Source of the DNA: JAUSIF01 sp036556265
GTDB lineage: Bacteria; Pseudomonadota; Alphaproteobacteria; Rhizobiales; Xanthobacteraceae
NCBI GenBank assembly: GCA_036556265.1
Contig: DATBJU010000178.1
Location: forward strand, 1 to 62,247
DNA length: 62,247 nucleotides
Reading direction: 5' to 3'
Position numbers and translations under genes: made by a program. Below, in pieces: positions 25,551 through 34,537 of this stretch (position 1 is its first letter; each line of letters opens with the position of its first letter). Below the pieces are notes generated by a model, which saw nothing but the letters and a program-made list of their open reading frames with translations, searched no databases and was not told where the DNA came from.

Positions 25551-26753
25551 ATGAAACAAATGGAGGAAATCGCGGTCGTCGGCGGCGGTCCTTCGGGGCT
25601 CGTCGCAGCGATCGCGTTGGCTCAGGCCGGCTTGAAGACGGTCTTGTTCGCACCGCGACCGTCGCACCCGGACCGGCGAACCACAGCGCTTCTCGACGGT
25701 TCGGTGAGGATCCTGAAGTCGCTCGGCGTTTGGGCGGCGCTTGAGTCCAAGTCCGCCCCGCTCGCGCGCCTGCGCCTTGTCGACGCGACCCGCCGTCTGA
25801 TCCGTGCGCCGGAAGTGCTGTTCGACGCGGCGGAGCTTGGTCTCGATGCCTTCGGACACAACGTCGAGAACGAGCTGCTGCGAGCTTCGTTGCGGGATGC
25901 CGTGGCCGGCGCGAAGGGCCTGCGAATTATCGAAGCGTCCGTCGAGGCAGTGGATCCGAAAGGATCGTCGGTGGCGCTACGCGCGAACGGGACGGACGAG
26001 CGCGTGGCACTCGTGGTCGCGGCCGACGGGCGCGGCTCCCTCTGCCGCAGGGCCGCGGGCGTGCACATGGAGCGGCGCGAGTTTGCGCAGACGGCGCTGG
26101 CGATAAATTTGCGGCACACTCGCCCGCACCAAAATGTCTCCACGGAATTCCACACGGAAAGTGGACCATTCACGCTTGTGCCGCTGCCAGGCGAGCGCTC
26201 GAGTCTCGTCTGGGTCGTTGAGACTGCAGAAGCAGAGGCGTTGCTTGCGCTGGCCGATGGCGATCTGTCGCGCGAGATCGAACAGCGCGCGCACTCGATC
26301 CTGGGACGCATGGAAATCGAGGGTAAACGGGGCAGCTTCCCGCTCACGATTGAGGTTGCGCGCCGTTTCGCGGATAAACGGATCGCGCTCGTCGGCGAGG
26401 CCGGTCATGTGCTTCCGCCGATCGGTGCACAGGGGCTCAACCTCGGCATCCGCGATGCCGCCATGATCGCTGAAATCGTTGCCGACGTGCGGCGGGGCGG
26501 CGGCGATCCGGGCGGGAACGGCGTGATGGATGCCTATGAAGCGCGCCGCCGGCCGGATGTGCGGACGCGCGCGCTCGCGGTCGAATTGATGAATCGTTCG
26601 CTGCTTTCCGATTTCCTGCCGGTACACGCGGCGAGAGGTCTTGGGCTCGCGATCGCGTCGCGTTCAGCATTCTTGCGGCGCGCGCTCATGCGCGAGGGTC
26701 TTGGCCCGCGCGACGAGTCGGCACCTCGCCTCGCACGCGGTGAGGCGCTCTAG
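25551..26753 (+). CDS. FAD-dependent hydroxylase, UbiH/UbiF/VisC family
   Basis: This 400-residue flavoprotein has the N-terminal dinucleotide motif 'VVGGGPSGLVAAIALAQAG', the mid 'DG' motif 'VVAADGRGSLCRRAAGV', and the C-terminal FAD motif 'RIALVGEAGHVLPPIGAQGLNLGIRDAAMIAEIV', diagnostic of ubiquinone-biosynthesis hydroxylases. It probably hydroxylates a polyprenyl-phenol ring for coenzyme Q. I use the ATG at 25551; a second ATG at 25560 would also work. It converges on the CoA-transferase gene, overlapping by four bases. Confidence 0.88.
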   Translation: MKQMEEIAVVGGGPSGLVAAIALAQAGLKTVLFAPRPSHPDRRTTALLDGSVRILKSLGVWAALESKSAPLARLRLVDATRRLIRAPEVLFDAAELGLDAFGHNVENELLRASLRDAVAGAKGLRIIEASVEAVDPKGSSVALRANGTDERVALVVAADGRGSLCRRAAGVHMERREFAQTALAINLRHTRPHQNVSTEFHTESGPFTLVPLPGERSSLVWVVETAEAEALLALADGDLSREIEQRAHSILGRMEIEGKRGSFPLTIEVARRFADKRIALVGEAGHVLPPIGAQGLNLGIRDAAMIAEIVADVRRGGGDPGGNGVMDAYEARRRPDVRTRALAVELMNRSLLSDFLPVHAARGLGLAIASRSAFLRRALMREGLGPRDESAPRLARGEAL

Positions 26754-27850
26754 GATTTGTGCGCAAGCGGCGGAAACGGCCGCGATTTGTCGTCAACTCG
26801 GAGCTGCGGGTCGATCGGGACCGGGAGCGCCGGCATGTCGCTTCCGTCGGGTCCGGACACGCGGCGGTCGAACAATCCGCGCTGGATGAAGTGCTGGTCG
26901 GCCAGCGCTTCTTCCAATGAGGCGACGATCGTGACGCAGCAGTCGGCTGCGGCGAAGACCGGTTTCCAGTAGGAGGCCGGCTGCGAGGCGATGATCTTGC
27001 GCACCGCCTCGCGCGTGGCGCTGGTATCGCGTTCATCGTCGGCGAGCGCCTGCGGCAGACCGATTGCCTTGGTGAACGCAAGCCAGAAGTGCTGCTCGAG
27101 CGCTCCGCATGCCACGAGCTTGCTGTCGCTCGTGGGATAGATCTGGTAGCGCGGCGAGCCGCCGTTGTGCCGCAGTTCGCCGGGCCCGGGATTACGACCG
27201 GTCGCGTACATCGTCGCGAGCGCGAACCAGGCGAACGTGAACATCGCATCGCTCATCGCGACGTCGATGCGTACGCCTTTCCCGGTCTTTGCGCGCGCGA
27301 TCAGCGCGAGCAGGATGTTCGACACGGCCGGAAAGCTGCCGCCGCCGATGTCGGCGATCAAGCCGGGGGGAACGACCGGTCGATCGGCGGGACCCGGCGA
27401 AAGCGAGAGCAGCCCCGTCGAGCCGATGTAATTGATGTCGTGGCCCGCCTCGTCGCGGCGCGGGCCGGCCTGTCCGTATCCCGAGATCGAGCAATAGACG
27501 ATGCGCTCGTTTCTCGCGCGCACGGCGTCATAGCCGAAGCCGAGCCGATCCATCACGCCGGGACGAAATTGTTCGACGAGCACGTCGGCGCGCTCGACGA
27601 GCTTCCACGCGTCGGCCTTGCCCTCGGGCGTCTTCAGATCGGCGATCAGGCTCTTCTTGCCGCGATTGAGTTGGGCGAACGGCGCGGAGTATCCATGCAG
27701 CATCGGCCCGAAGCGGCGCACGTCCTCGCCGCCCGGCCGCTCGATCTTGACGACTTCGGCGCCGGCCTCGGCCAGCATCAGTGTCGCGAGCGGGCCCGGC
27801 AGCAGCGTTGTGAAGTCGGCAACCAGCACACCTTCGAGCGGTTTCGGCAT
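26750..27850 (-). CDS. CaiB/BaiF family CoA-transferase (or alpha-methylacyl-CoA racemase)
   Basis: The 366-residue product begins 'PLEGVLVADFTTLLPGPLATLMLAEAGAEVVKIE', continues with 'FAQLNRGKKSLIADLK', and has 'YGQAGPRRDEAGHDINYIGSTG', where the Asp aligns with the catalytic Asp of type III CoA-transferases and the preceding region fits racemases as well. At this length it is closest to racemase-type members. The CoA substrate is unknown. It follows the AEC transporter by nine bases, so an organic acid taken up or exported by that transporter could be the related substrate. Confidence 0.85.
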   Translation of the reverse strand: MPKPLEGVLVADFTTLLPGPLATLMLAEAGAEVVKIERPGGEDVRRFGPMLHGYSAPFAQLNRGKKSLIADLKTPEGKADAWKLVERADVLVEQFRPGVMDRLGFGYDAVRARNERIVYCSISGYGQAGPRRDEAGHDINYIGSTGLLSLSPGPADRPVVPPGLIADIGGGSFPAVSNILLALIARAKTGKGVRIDVAMSDAMFTFAWFALATMYATGRNPGPGELRHNGGSPRYQIYPTSDSKLVACGALEQHFWLAFTKAIGLPQALADDERDTSATREAVRKIIASQPASYWKPVFAAADCCVTIVASLEEALADQHFIQRGLFDRRVSGPDGSDMPALPVPIDPQLRVDDKSRPFPPLAHKS

Positions 27851-27859
27851 GGGACCGCC

Positions 27860-28822
27860 TCAATGAAACAGGCTCGGGGCGATCATGCCTTGCTGGATCA
27901 GATAAAGCAGCCCCGTCACCGTGAAGATCGACGTCACCGTCCCGAGCAGGATGCCGGCCGAGGATTGAGCGACGTAGACCTCGTACTGGCGCGCCATGAC
28001 ATAGGCATTGAGTGCGGGCGGCAGCGCCGCCATCAGCACGGCGGTATGGACCCAGACCGGGTCGAACCCGCCTATCGCCGACAGCATGACCCAGGCTATG
28101 AGTGGATGCAGGAACAGTTTGATGCCGGCGACGACGGCAATCTCCTCCGCAATTCGCGTGAGTGGTCGCAGGGCGACGGTGACGCCGAGCGTGAACAACG
28201 CACATGGCGCCGCGGCGTTGGCGAGATAGTCGAGAATCTTCTCCACTGGGGCGGGTGGCCGGGCTTGCGCCCATGCAAAAATGACGCCGATGATCGTCGC
28301 AAGAATGAACGGGTGCGTGAACACACGCTGCAAGACAACGAGTACGGTCTTGAGCGGGCCCTTCCGCTCGACACCGGAAACCGCCATGAGGAATGGAACG
28401 GCGGCGAAAAAGAGCGTCGAGTCGAACGTGAAAATCAGCGCCGTTGGGACCGCGGCCGCCGTGCCGAGCGCCGCAAGCGTCAGGCCGGGCCCCATGTAGC
28501 CCACATTTGCATAGGCGCCGACTGTGCCCGCAATTGTTGCGTCCGGAAGGTTGCCGCGGCGCAGCCAGAGACCGACGCCGATTGCGAGCATAAACGTCAA
28601 GGCAGTCGAGAGCGTCGTCGCCAGGATGAAGCGGCCGTTCGCGAGTTGCTCAAAAGGCGTGCGCGATACGAGCTGAAAGAACAGCGGCGGCAACGCAATA
28701 TAGAGAATGAAAAAATTGAGCCAGGCCAGACCCCCCTCGGGTAGCCGGACGATTCGCCCGCTTGCGAATCCAAGCAGGATCAATCCGAAGAATGGGAGTG
28801 CAAGACCGAGGACCTGGGCCAT
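27860..28822 (-). CDS. AEC-family (auxin efflux carrier-like) transporter
   Basis: The 320-residue product has ten hydrophobic helices with family features: 'LGLALPFFGLILLGFASGRI' at the start, 'GAYANVGYMGPGLTLAALG' with the NxGYMG element, and 'MAALPPALNAYVMARQYEVY', the crossover Asn motif in the second half. Bacterial AEC proteins move malonate, malate or other small carboxylates. It is upstream of the CaiB-type gene in the same operon. The malyl-CoA-lyase-like gene on the other side is divergent, across 128 bases with no palindrome obvious to me. Confidence 0.87.
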   Translation of the reverse strand: MAQVLGLALPFFGLILLGFASGRIVRLPEGGLAWLNFFILYIALPPLFFQLVSRTPFEQLANGRFILATTLSTALTFMLAIGVGLWLRRGNLPDATIAGTVGAYANVGYMGPGLTLAALGTAAAVPTALIFTFDSTLFFAAVPFLMAVSGVERKGPLKTVLVVLQRVFTHPFILATIIGVIFAWAQARPPAPVEKILDYLANAAAPCALFTLGVTVALRPLTRIAEEIAVVAGIKLFLHPLIAWVMLSAIGGFDPVWVHTAVLMAALPPALNAYVMARQYEVYVAQSSAGILLGTVTSIFTVTGLLYLIQQGMIAPSLFH

Positions 28823-28950
28823 GGGCCGCGGTCGATAGACTCCGGGTCGAGGCCGGTCAATCTTGCTATCGCACCGGCGCCCCTACAGTGCATCTAGGCG
28901 ATCGGCTGCGGCTCAGCTAAGCATCGCTTGGACCGGATACTGAGTCCCGC

Positions 28951-29988
28951 ATGACGCTGCCGCGGAATTTCTACAAGCCGCTTGCGATCGACGCCCCGGA
29001 GCCGTTCCGGGAACTGCCGGTACGACTCGAGCGCATGATCCACTTCATTCCGCCGCATAACGACAAGGTTCGCGCCCGGGTGCCCGACCTCGTGCGCGAG
29101 GTCGACGTCGTGCTCGGCAATCTGGAGGACGGAATTCCGGTCGAGTCCAAGATCGCCGCGCGCAAGGGCTTCATCGAGATGGCCCGCTCCGTGGAATTTC
29201 GAGCAACCGGTCTTTGGCTTCGCATCAACGCGCTCTCCACGCCCTGGGCGCTTGACGAAGTCACCGAGATCGTCGGCGAAGTCGGCGGCGAACTCGATGT
29301 GATCATGCTGCCCAAGGTCGATGGACCGTGGGACATTCACTACCTCGACCGGCTGCTCGCACAACTTGAGGCAAGGCACGGGCTGAGCCATCCGATCCTG
29401 ATCCACTGCATCCTGGAAACCGCGGAAGGCGTGACCAACGTGGAGAAGATCGCAGCCGCCTCCCCTCGCCTGCACGGGATGAGTCTTGGTCCTGCCGATC
29501 TCGCAGCTTCCCGGGCGATGAAGACCACGCGCGTCGGCGGCGGGCATCCGGAGTACAAGGTCGTCGCCGACCCCGGCGCGGGCAAACGTCCGCACTTTCA
29601 GCAGGACCTCTGGCACTACTCGCTTGGACGCATGGTCGACGCGTGCGTCGCAAATGGCATCAAGCCGTTTTGGGGTCCGTTCGGTGACTTCTCCGACTCG
29701 GAAGGCTGCGAGGCACAGTTCCGCAGCGCATTCGTCCAGGGTTGTGTCGGCGCCTGGACCTTGCACCCGGATCAGATCGAAATCGCCAAGCGCGTGTTCA
29801 GTCCCGATCCGGCGGAGGTCACGTTTGCCAAGCGCATTCTCGCCGCCATGCCCGACGGCACCGGCGCCGTCATGATCGACGGCAAGATGCAGGACGATGC
29901 GACGTGGCGGCAGGCGAAAGTCATGGTCGACCGGGCGCGACTTGTCGCCGCAAAGGATCCGGAGCGCGCGAAGCTCTATCAACTTTAG
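28951..29988 (+). CDS. HpcH/HpaI-CitE superfamily CoA-ester lyase (malyl-CoA lyase-like)
   Basis: The 345-residue product has the CitE-type barrel motifs: 'VLGNLEDGIPVESK' (Asp/Glu near the metal), 'LWLRINALSTPW' (conserved Arg), 'IHCILETAEGVTNVEKIA' (metal Glu) and 'HGMSLGPADLAASR' (metal Asp), as in malyl-CoA and beta-methylmalyl-CoA lyases. Those enzymes cleave malyl-CoA to acetyl-CoA and glyoxylate. Substrate is inferred only at family level. No serine-cycle or ethylmalonyl-CoA genes adjoin it. Confidence 0.85.
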   Translation: MTLPRNFYKPLAIDAPEPFRELPVRLERMIHFIPPHNDKVRARVPDLVREVDVVLGNLEDGIPVESKIAARKGFIEMARSVEFRATGLWLRINALSTPWALDEVTEIVGEVGGELDVIMLPKVDGPWDIHYLDRLLAQLEARHGLSHPILIHCILETAEGVTNVEKIAAASPRLHGMSLGPADLAASRAMKTTRVGGGHPEYKVVADPGAGKRPHFQQDLWHYSLGRMVDACVANGIKPFWGPFGDFSDSEGCEAQFRSAFVQGCVGAWTLHPDQIEIAKRVFSPDPAEVTFAKRILAAMPDGTGAVMIDGKMQDDATWRQAKVMVDRARLVAAKDPERAKLYQL

Positions 29989-30059
29989 TCACGACCTGCC
30001 TTATTTGCCCGCGCACCGGCCCGGACGTAAAATGTCAATGAGTCGTGTTCGGTGTGCGC

Positions 30060-30389
30060 ATGAAACCGCGCCAGGCGAAGTACCGTATCGGCCAGGTCGT
30101 CCGTCACCGCGTGTACCCGTTCCGCGGCGTAGTGTTCGACGTGGACCCGACGTTCAGCAATACCGACGAGTGGTACGAGGCGATCCCAACCGAGATTCGT
30201 CCGCACAAGGATCAGCCGTTCTATCATCTGTTGGCTGAAAACTCGGAGACGGAGTACATCGCCTACGTCTCCGAACAGAACCTGATCCCGGACACCTCGG
30301 GCGAACCGCTGCGCCATTCCGAGCTCGAGGAGCGTTTTGCGTCGGACAGCAAGGGCGGCTATCGCGCGCGCGGCCAGCAAATCCACTAG
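30060..30389 (+). CDS. hspQ: HspQ / YccV-like heat-shock protein
   Basis: The 109-residue product matches HspQ (YccV hemimethylated-DNA-binding domain): 'AKYRIGQVVRHRVYPFRGVVFDVDPTFSNTDEWY', 'PFYHLLAENSETEYIAYVSEQNL'. In E. coli HspQ it promotes Lon substrate turnover and was earlier described as binding hemimethylated oriC DNA. ATG at 30060 is used; a GTG at 30045 would add five residues. It ends four bases into the convergent DedA gene. Confidence 0.9.
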   Translation: MKPRQAKYRIGQVVRHRVYPFRGVVFDVDPTFSNTDEWYEAIPTEIRPHKDQPFYHLLAENSETEYIAYVSEQNLIPDTSGEPLRHSELEERFASDSKGGYRARGQQIH

Positions 30390-31096
30390 CGCTGGTTTCG
30401 ATTGCGGCGGCGGTCGCGCAGCCGGGCGAACAACAGCCGTCCAACGATCCACGCGGCAATCACCGAGATAATGACGCGCAGGCTCACGAGCGCAGTTGCG
30501 GCCTGTCCGAGATAGAAGATCATCCCGCCCCAAAAGGCGATCCAGCCGGTGCAGGCGGCAATGGAGATCACGAGAAAGCGTGTGACCGGAAAATGCAGAA
30601 TGCCGGCCGCCGTCGAGGTGAGCGAGGCGAGATTGATCTGCCAATAGGTGGTGAGGATCGCGCTCAGCCCGTACTTCGTCAGTCTGGCCTTGGCGCGCTC
30701 GAGGCCCTCGTGCAATCCGAACGCCACCAGCAGCCGGTACCAGCCGTACTTGCCGAGCAGGAAATTGACGAAGTAGGCGAAGGAAAGGCCGATAACCGTC
30801 GCGGTCAGCACCTGCGCAGCGCGCCACACGTCATCGCCGGCGAGAATCAACGCGGCGAGAATGACGATCGCGCCGGGGAAGTACCAGCCGATCAAGAGCA
30901 GCCCTTCGATGAAGGCACCGATGAGAACGGTGATGAGTCCGTATTGTATGAAAAAGTCTTTGGCGATCGCGATCAGTACGTCCTCGGGAGGCAGATCGAG
31001 AAGTTCCCAAACGAAATACAGCGATGCGAACACCAACAGAAAAATTAGCGGGACGACGATCAACGTCGTCGCGTTGCCGCCGCTTCGGTCGAACAT
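30386..31096 (-). CDS. DedA-family (SNARE-associated) membrane protein
   Basis: The 236-residue protein has four to five hydrophobic helices and DedA/VTT features: 'GLITVLIGAFIEGLLLIGWYFPGAIVILAALILAG' and 'FLLGKYGWYRLLVAFGLHEGLERAKARLTKYG'. The usual 'FxxRFxPxxR' loop is degenerate here ('LSAILTTYWQINLASLTSTAAG'). Family members are flippases of polyprenyl phosphate or phosphatidylethanolamine. The chosen ATG removes a basic 11-residue lead. Confidence 0.82.
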   Translation of the reverse strand: MFDRSGGNATTLIVVPLIFLLVFASLYFVWELLDLPPEDVLIAIAKDFFIQYGLITVLIGAFIEGLLLIGWYFPGAIVILAALILAGDDVWRAAQVLTATVIGLSFAYFVNFLLGKYGWYRLLVAFGLHEGLERAKARLTKYGLSAILTTYWQINLASLTSTAAGILHFPVTRFLVISIAACTGWIAFWGGMIFYLGQAATALVSLRVIISVIAAWIVGRLLFARLRDRRRNRNQR

Positions 31097-31200
31097 CCCA
31101 ACCCCACCTAGCCGCAGGAAACGGCGCACGCCCCACTTGTCATGTCAACAACGGGCGCTCACGGCATTCCGTCAGGCGGAATCGGAAATGTGACAGCGCG

Positions 31201-31557
31201 TCAGCGCGCTTCGCGGCGGGCACCCCTTGCGCGACGAACATGCGCTCCGGCGATGGGCGCGGGCCGGGAGGAAGGACGGCGGCTCGCCGCCGTATCCGCC
31301 GTGGGCGCGGCGTCTCCCGCCTGATCGAGTAACCGTTTTAGCGCGGCGGTACTGGTCGGCACCGCACGCGAGCCGAGTGCGGTACACAGCGAGCGCAATT
31401 CGCGGTCCGAAATCACGTGGACGCGCAGCTGAAGGTCGAGCTTCGCAATCTCGAGCAATTGCACGGATTCCTTCCAACCGCGCTTGCGGAGCAAAGCAAT
31501 GTGTTTGCTCAATGACTGAATCATTTTAGCCAGCTGTTCGTCCACTTTCGTCGGCAT
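31201..31557 (-). CDS. Small conserved-looking protein of unknown function
   Basis: The 118-residue product starts 'PTKVDEQLAKMIQSLSKHIALLRKRGWKESVQLLEIAKLDLQLRVHVISDRELRSL', an amphipathic helical region, and ends in an Ala/Arg/Pro-rich tail after residue 85 that may be disordered. A GGGAG eight bases upstream supports the ATG. It overlaps the 3' end of the isochorismatase gene by 32 bases, third in the GNAT-isochorismatase group. I do not recognise a family. Confidence 0.6.
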   Translation of the reverse strand: MPTKVDEQLAKMIQSLSKHIALLRKRGWKESVQLLEIAKLDLQLRVHVISDRELRSLCTALGSRAVPTSTAALKRLLDQAGDAAPTADTAASRRPSSRPAPIAGAHVRRARGARREAR

Positions 31558-32152
31558 TTCCGAGCTCCCAGCCCCTTCCGCGATGCGAGGTTGCCGCAAT
31601 CCATGTTCGCGTTGTCGCCACATCCCCATAAGAACTTACGATCTTCGTAACGGTACGGTGCACGTCGCGGGCGGGAACGTCGTCGAGCGCGTGACTCGCG
31701 GACGCATCCAGCAAAAACGTGAATTCGTGGCCACGATGAAAGGCGTCGATTGCGGTCGACAGACACGCCGCCTCGCCGGCAAAACCGGCGATGACAAAAT
31801 TGCCCTGGCTGTTGTTCATCACTTCGGCGAACGACGCGCTCGCGTAGCAGGAAGGACGGTCGCGCTCGAATACCATGTCGGTGCGGACCGGCTCGAACCC
31901 GTCGATCCAGCGTGCAAACGGCGTTGCCGGATTGAAGAAGGCCGTGCGACCGATCCAGCGCACGAACGCGACCGGAAATCCCATGGCGCGCGCGTGCGAG
32001 AGCGCCGAGCGGCAATTCTCGAGCGCGTCGGCCGCCTCGGGAATCGCAAGCACGCGCGGGCTCGCGAGATATTCCTGTTGCAGGTCGATAAGGACGAGCG
32101 TCGGGATGCCCGCCGAATTGACGTAGGCGCGCAGCGGGACAACGGTGCTCAT
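31526..32152 (-). CDS. Isochorismatase-like cysteine hydrolase
   Basis: The 208-residue product has the isochorismatase fold signatures, 'TLVLIDLQQEYL' (catalytic Asp23) and 'IAGFAGEAACLSTAIDAFHRG' (Cys130). The catalytic Lys position appears to be Arg97 ('MVFERDRPSCY'), which would alter the usual Asp-Lys-Cys triad. Members hydrolyse nicotinamide, carbamoyl-sarcosine, isochorismate or related amides. Its ATG overlaps the GNAT stop by four bases, so they are coupled; a joint acyl-transfer and hydrolysis role is a guess. Confidence 0.8.
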   Translation of the reverse strand: MSTVVPLRAYVNSAGIPTLVLIDLQQEYLASPRVLAIPEAADALENCRSALSHARAMGFPVAFVRWIGRTAFFNPATPFARWIDGFEPVRTDMVFERDRPSCYASASFAEVMNNSQGNFVIAGFAGEAACLSTAIDAFHRGHEFTFLLDASASHALDDVPARDVHRTVTKIVSSYGDVATTRTWIAATSHRGRGWELGNADESGRTAG

Positions 32153-33402
32153 GCTGCCGATCCCGTGATCGACGGCCGTGTGACGGGCCGTGCGGTCGAG
32201 CGCTCGAGGACGCCCGGCGTATGCCAACGTCCCTCCGGCCGAATGATCACGTAGGGGTCGGTGCCGATCCTGATTGCGTCCGGGTGCTGTTCGGCGTCGA
32301 GAACCATTTCGACGTAATCAAAATCAGAAAACACGAGCTCTTTCCCTCCCTCAAACAGGTGAAATCCGAAACGCGCCCAGAAGTTGACGAGGCGCTTTTG
32401 GGCGTGGCCGTACATGCGCTGGTAGCCCTTTACGCGGCAGAGCTCGATGCCGGCGCGAACGAGATGGAAGGCTAGCCGAGTGTTGCGAAATTCGCGGCGC
32501 ACGGCGAGTCGCTCGAGCTTTGCGAAGTCGGCGAAGTAACGAATGCGGAGGCAGCCGGCCGGCTCCTTGCCGACGTAGCCGAGGAGATTCGTCGCCGATA
32601 GGTCGTTGCCATCGAATTCCTCGTCGTACGGACATTCCTGCTCGGCGAGATAGACGGCGCTGCGAACCGAGATCACGCGCGCGAGATCTTCGAGCGAACG
32701 AGCGACAGTCACGGTAATTTCGCGGCCGCCGCTGTGTGCGTGGTAGCTGTCATAGATCGGTGTGCCCGGCCGTTTCGAGCCTTGTGCGCGCCGGAAGATG
32801 TGCAGATGGGGCGCGGGAGCACCGCCGACGATGGCGCCCGCCCGGAAGCCGAGCGTCTCGAGGAAGCGCCGCCCGTCGTCGGTGGCCGCGCGCGCATACA
32901 GATCGACGTCCGCGTAGAGCGGCGTCGATATCTTCTCGAACACAAGTGCAACGCCAGCCGCGAGCGATCCGCGCGCGTGGAGCGCCCAGACGTAGATGCC
33001 GGCCGGCTTCTCATTCTGCGGGGCGAGCAGGCTCGAATCGGGGGTGCTGGCGTCGAAGGTACCGGCGGCTAAACGTCTCAGCCCTTCCTGCTTCAGCATG
33101 AGGAAAGCCACAAACCCGTCCGGGGACGGGTTGAAGCTGTCGTGGCGGTCACGCCGCGCGATTGCCCAGAGGGTATCCGGGTTGTGGGAAAGGATGCGGT
33201 GCACCACGTCGGCGCCCGCCAGCCCCGCAATGTCGCGCCGGGCGCGGGCAACCAGCCGATCAACCGAGCATCCGCTCGGATTAAAGACCACAAGCCTTTT
33301 GGCGACGGCCTGTACGTCCATGGCGTTCAAAGGGTGGTTCGCCGGTTGGGGCCGGGGAACCTCCTGCACGGCGCGGGCAATACGCGGATCATGGGCAGTC
33401 AT
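32149..33402 (-). CDS. GNAT-domain protein with long N-terminal region
   Basis: The 417-residue protein has a C-terminal acetyltransferase-like domain: 'CLRIRYFADFAKLERLAVRREFRNTRLAFHLVRAGIELCRVKGYQRMYGHAQKRLVNFWARFGF' contains the GNAT acetyl-CoA site (residues about 295-370; summarised, the key R-x-x-x-L-A stretch replaces the classical R-G-x-G). The first 230 residues include a second GNAT-like fragment ('FLETLGFRAGAIVGG'), suggesting two tandem acyltransferase folds. Substrate unknown. GGGA lies upstream of the chosen ATG. It is divergent from the LysR gene over 67 bases. Confidence 0.72.
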   Translation of the reverse strand: MTAHDPRIARAVQEVPRPQPANHPLNAMDVQAVAKRLVVFNPSGCSVDRLVARARRDIAGLAGADVVHRILSHNPDTLWAIARRDRHDSFNPSPDGFVAFLMLKQEGLRRLAAGTFDASTPDSSLLAPQNEKPAGIYVWALHARGSLAAGVALVFEKISTPLYADVDLYARAATDDGRRFLETLGFRAGAIVGGAPAPHLHIFRRAQGSKRPGTPIYDSYHAHSGGREITVTVARSLEDLARVISVRSAVYLAEQECPYDEEFDGNDLSATNLLGYVGKEPAGCLRIRYFADFAKLERLAVRREFRNTRLAFHLVRAGIELCRVKGYQRMYGHAQKRLVNFWARFGFHLFEGGKELVFSDFDYVEMVLDAEQHPDAIRIGTDPYVIIRPEGRWHTPGVLERSTARPVTRPSITGSAA

Positions 33403-33431
33403 CGCTATTCCCTCGGTTGCGTGCCTCGGCC

Positions 33432-33458
33432 ATACTGCAACCAAGCCTAGTCAGGTAT
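33432..33458. promoter_or_regulatory. Imperfect inverted repeat in LysR/GNAT divergent gap
   Basis: Between the GNAT and LysR genes an imperfect dyad ATACTG...CAGGTAT spans 27 bases. LysR-type regulators commonly bind T-N11-A-like dyads in such gaps and control the divergent operon. The match is loose and I cannot distinguish it from chance. Confidence 0.3.
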
Positions 33459-33469
33459 GGGCGGGGGGT

Positions 33470-34519
33470 ATGCAGCTTTATTCGGAAAGCCGTGTTCCGC
33501 TGGCGGAACACGAGGAGCAGAGAATCCCGCGCCTCGTCTCCGATTGGGAGGCGGTGCGTGTGTTCCTCGATGTCGTGCGTTGCGGCAGCTTTCGTTCTGC
33601 TTCCGAACGCCTCGGGCAATCCGTGAACGCTTTGCGACGCAGGGTTGACGAGCTCGAGCGTCAACTGGGTGTCACACTCCTCACCCGCCACATCGACGGT
33701 GTACGCACCACGAATGAAGGCGAGCAGGTTCTTGCCTGCGCGCGGCGCATGGAGCAGGCGGCGATCGATCTCGTTCGCACCCGCGACCGTTCGGAGGCGG
33801 CAATCGCCGGCGAGGTGCGGCTTGCGGTCACCGAAGGGCTCGGCACGTTCTGGATTGCGCCGCGACTGGTCGAATTCCAGCGCGCGTTCCCGCGCGTGCT
33901 GGTCGACGTGTCATGCGCGATGCAGTCGGCGGACGTGCTTCGTCTCGAAGCAGACCTCGCCGTACAACTGACGCGGCCGGTCGCGAAGGACGTCAAGGTT
34001 TACAAGCTCGGCCGCCTGCACGCGATGCCGTTTGCGTCGAAAAGCTACATCGACACCTACGGGCATCCGAAGAGCATCGACGATCTTCGCAAGCATCGCA
34101 TCGTGCTCCAGGTTGCCGAGCAAGTCACGTCGCAAGCCGAGTACGATCATCTGTTCCCCGACGTGCCACAGCCTGGCTTCGTCGCCGTCCGCACGAACGT
34201 CAGCAGCGCGCACTACTGGTCGATTGCGAAGGGCGCCGGCATCGGCATGCTGCCGACCTACGCGCGGGCGATCGGAGCGCGCGTAGTGCCAGTCGACATC
34301 GGGCTGCATGCGCCGTACGACATCTGGCTCACGTACCACCCGGATGCCAATCGCATCCCGCGCGTGCGGCGCATGATCGAATGGGTGATCGACGCCTTCG
34401 ATCCGAAACAGTTCCCCTGGTTCCGTGATGAATTCATCCACCCGAACGACTTGCCGAAAGAATATCGCGGCAGATCGCTCGTCGATCTGTTCGCGGGCTT
34501 CGGCCTGTCGGTCGCCTAG
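33470..34519 (+). CDS. LysR-family transcriptional regulator
   Basis: The 349-residue protein has an N-terminal winged helix after an unusual 25-residue lead, with HTH 'GSFRSASERLGQSVNALRRRVDELERQLGVTLLTR', and a LysR substrate-binding domain ('EVRLAVTEGLGTFWIAPRLVEFQRAFP', 'GIGMLPTYARAIGARVVPVDIG'). The C-terminal tail is longer than usual by about 30 residues. The ATG is preceded by a GGGGGG tract. By position it should regulate the divergent GNAT-isochorismatase genes; 18 bases separate it from the XRE gene downstream. Confidence 0.9.
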   Translation: MQLYSESRVPLAEHEEQRIPRLVSDWEAVRVFLDVVRCGSFRSASERLGQSVNALRRRVDELERQLGVTLLTRHIDGVRTTNEGEQVLACARRMEQAAIDLVRTRDRSEAAIAGEVRLAVTEGLGTFWIAPRLVEFQRAFPRVLVDVSCAMQSADVLRLEADLAVQLTRPVAKDVKVYKLGRLHAMPFASKSYIDTYGHPKSIDDLRKHRIVLQVAEQVTSQAEYDHLFPDVPQPGFVAVRTNVSSAHYWSIAKGAGIGMLPTYARAIGARVVPVDIGLHAPYDIWLTYHPDANRIPRVRRMIEWVIDAFDPKQFPWFRDEFIHPNDLPKEYRGRSLVDLFAGFGLSVA

Positions 34520-34537
34520 CAACGCTCAGCAACGAAA

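Noticed and set aside
27089..28744. A 551-residue + strand open frame
   Set aside because: It is antisense to the CaiB and AEC genes, both with clear family motifs; composition is that of a GC-rich shadow frame.
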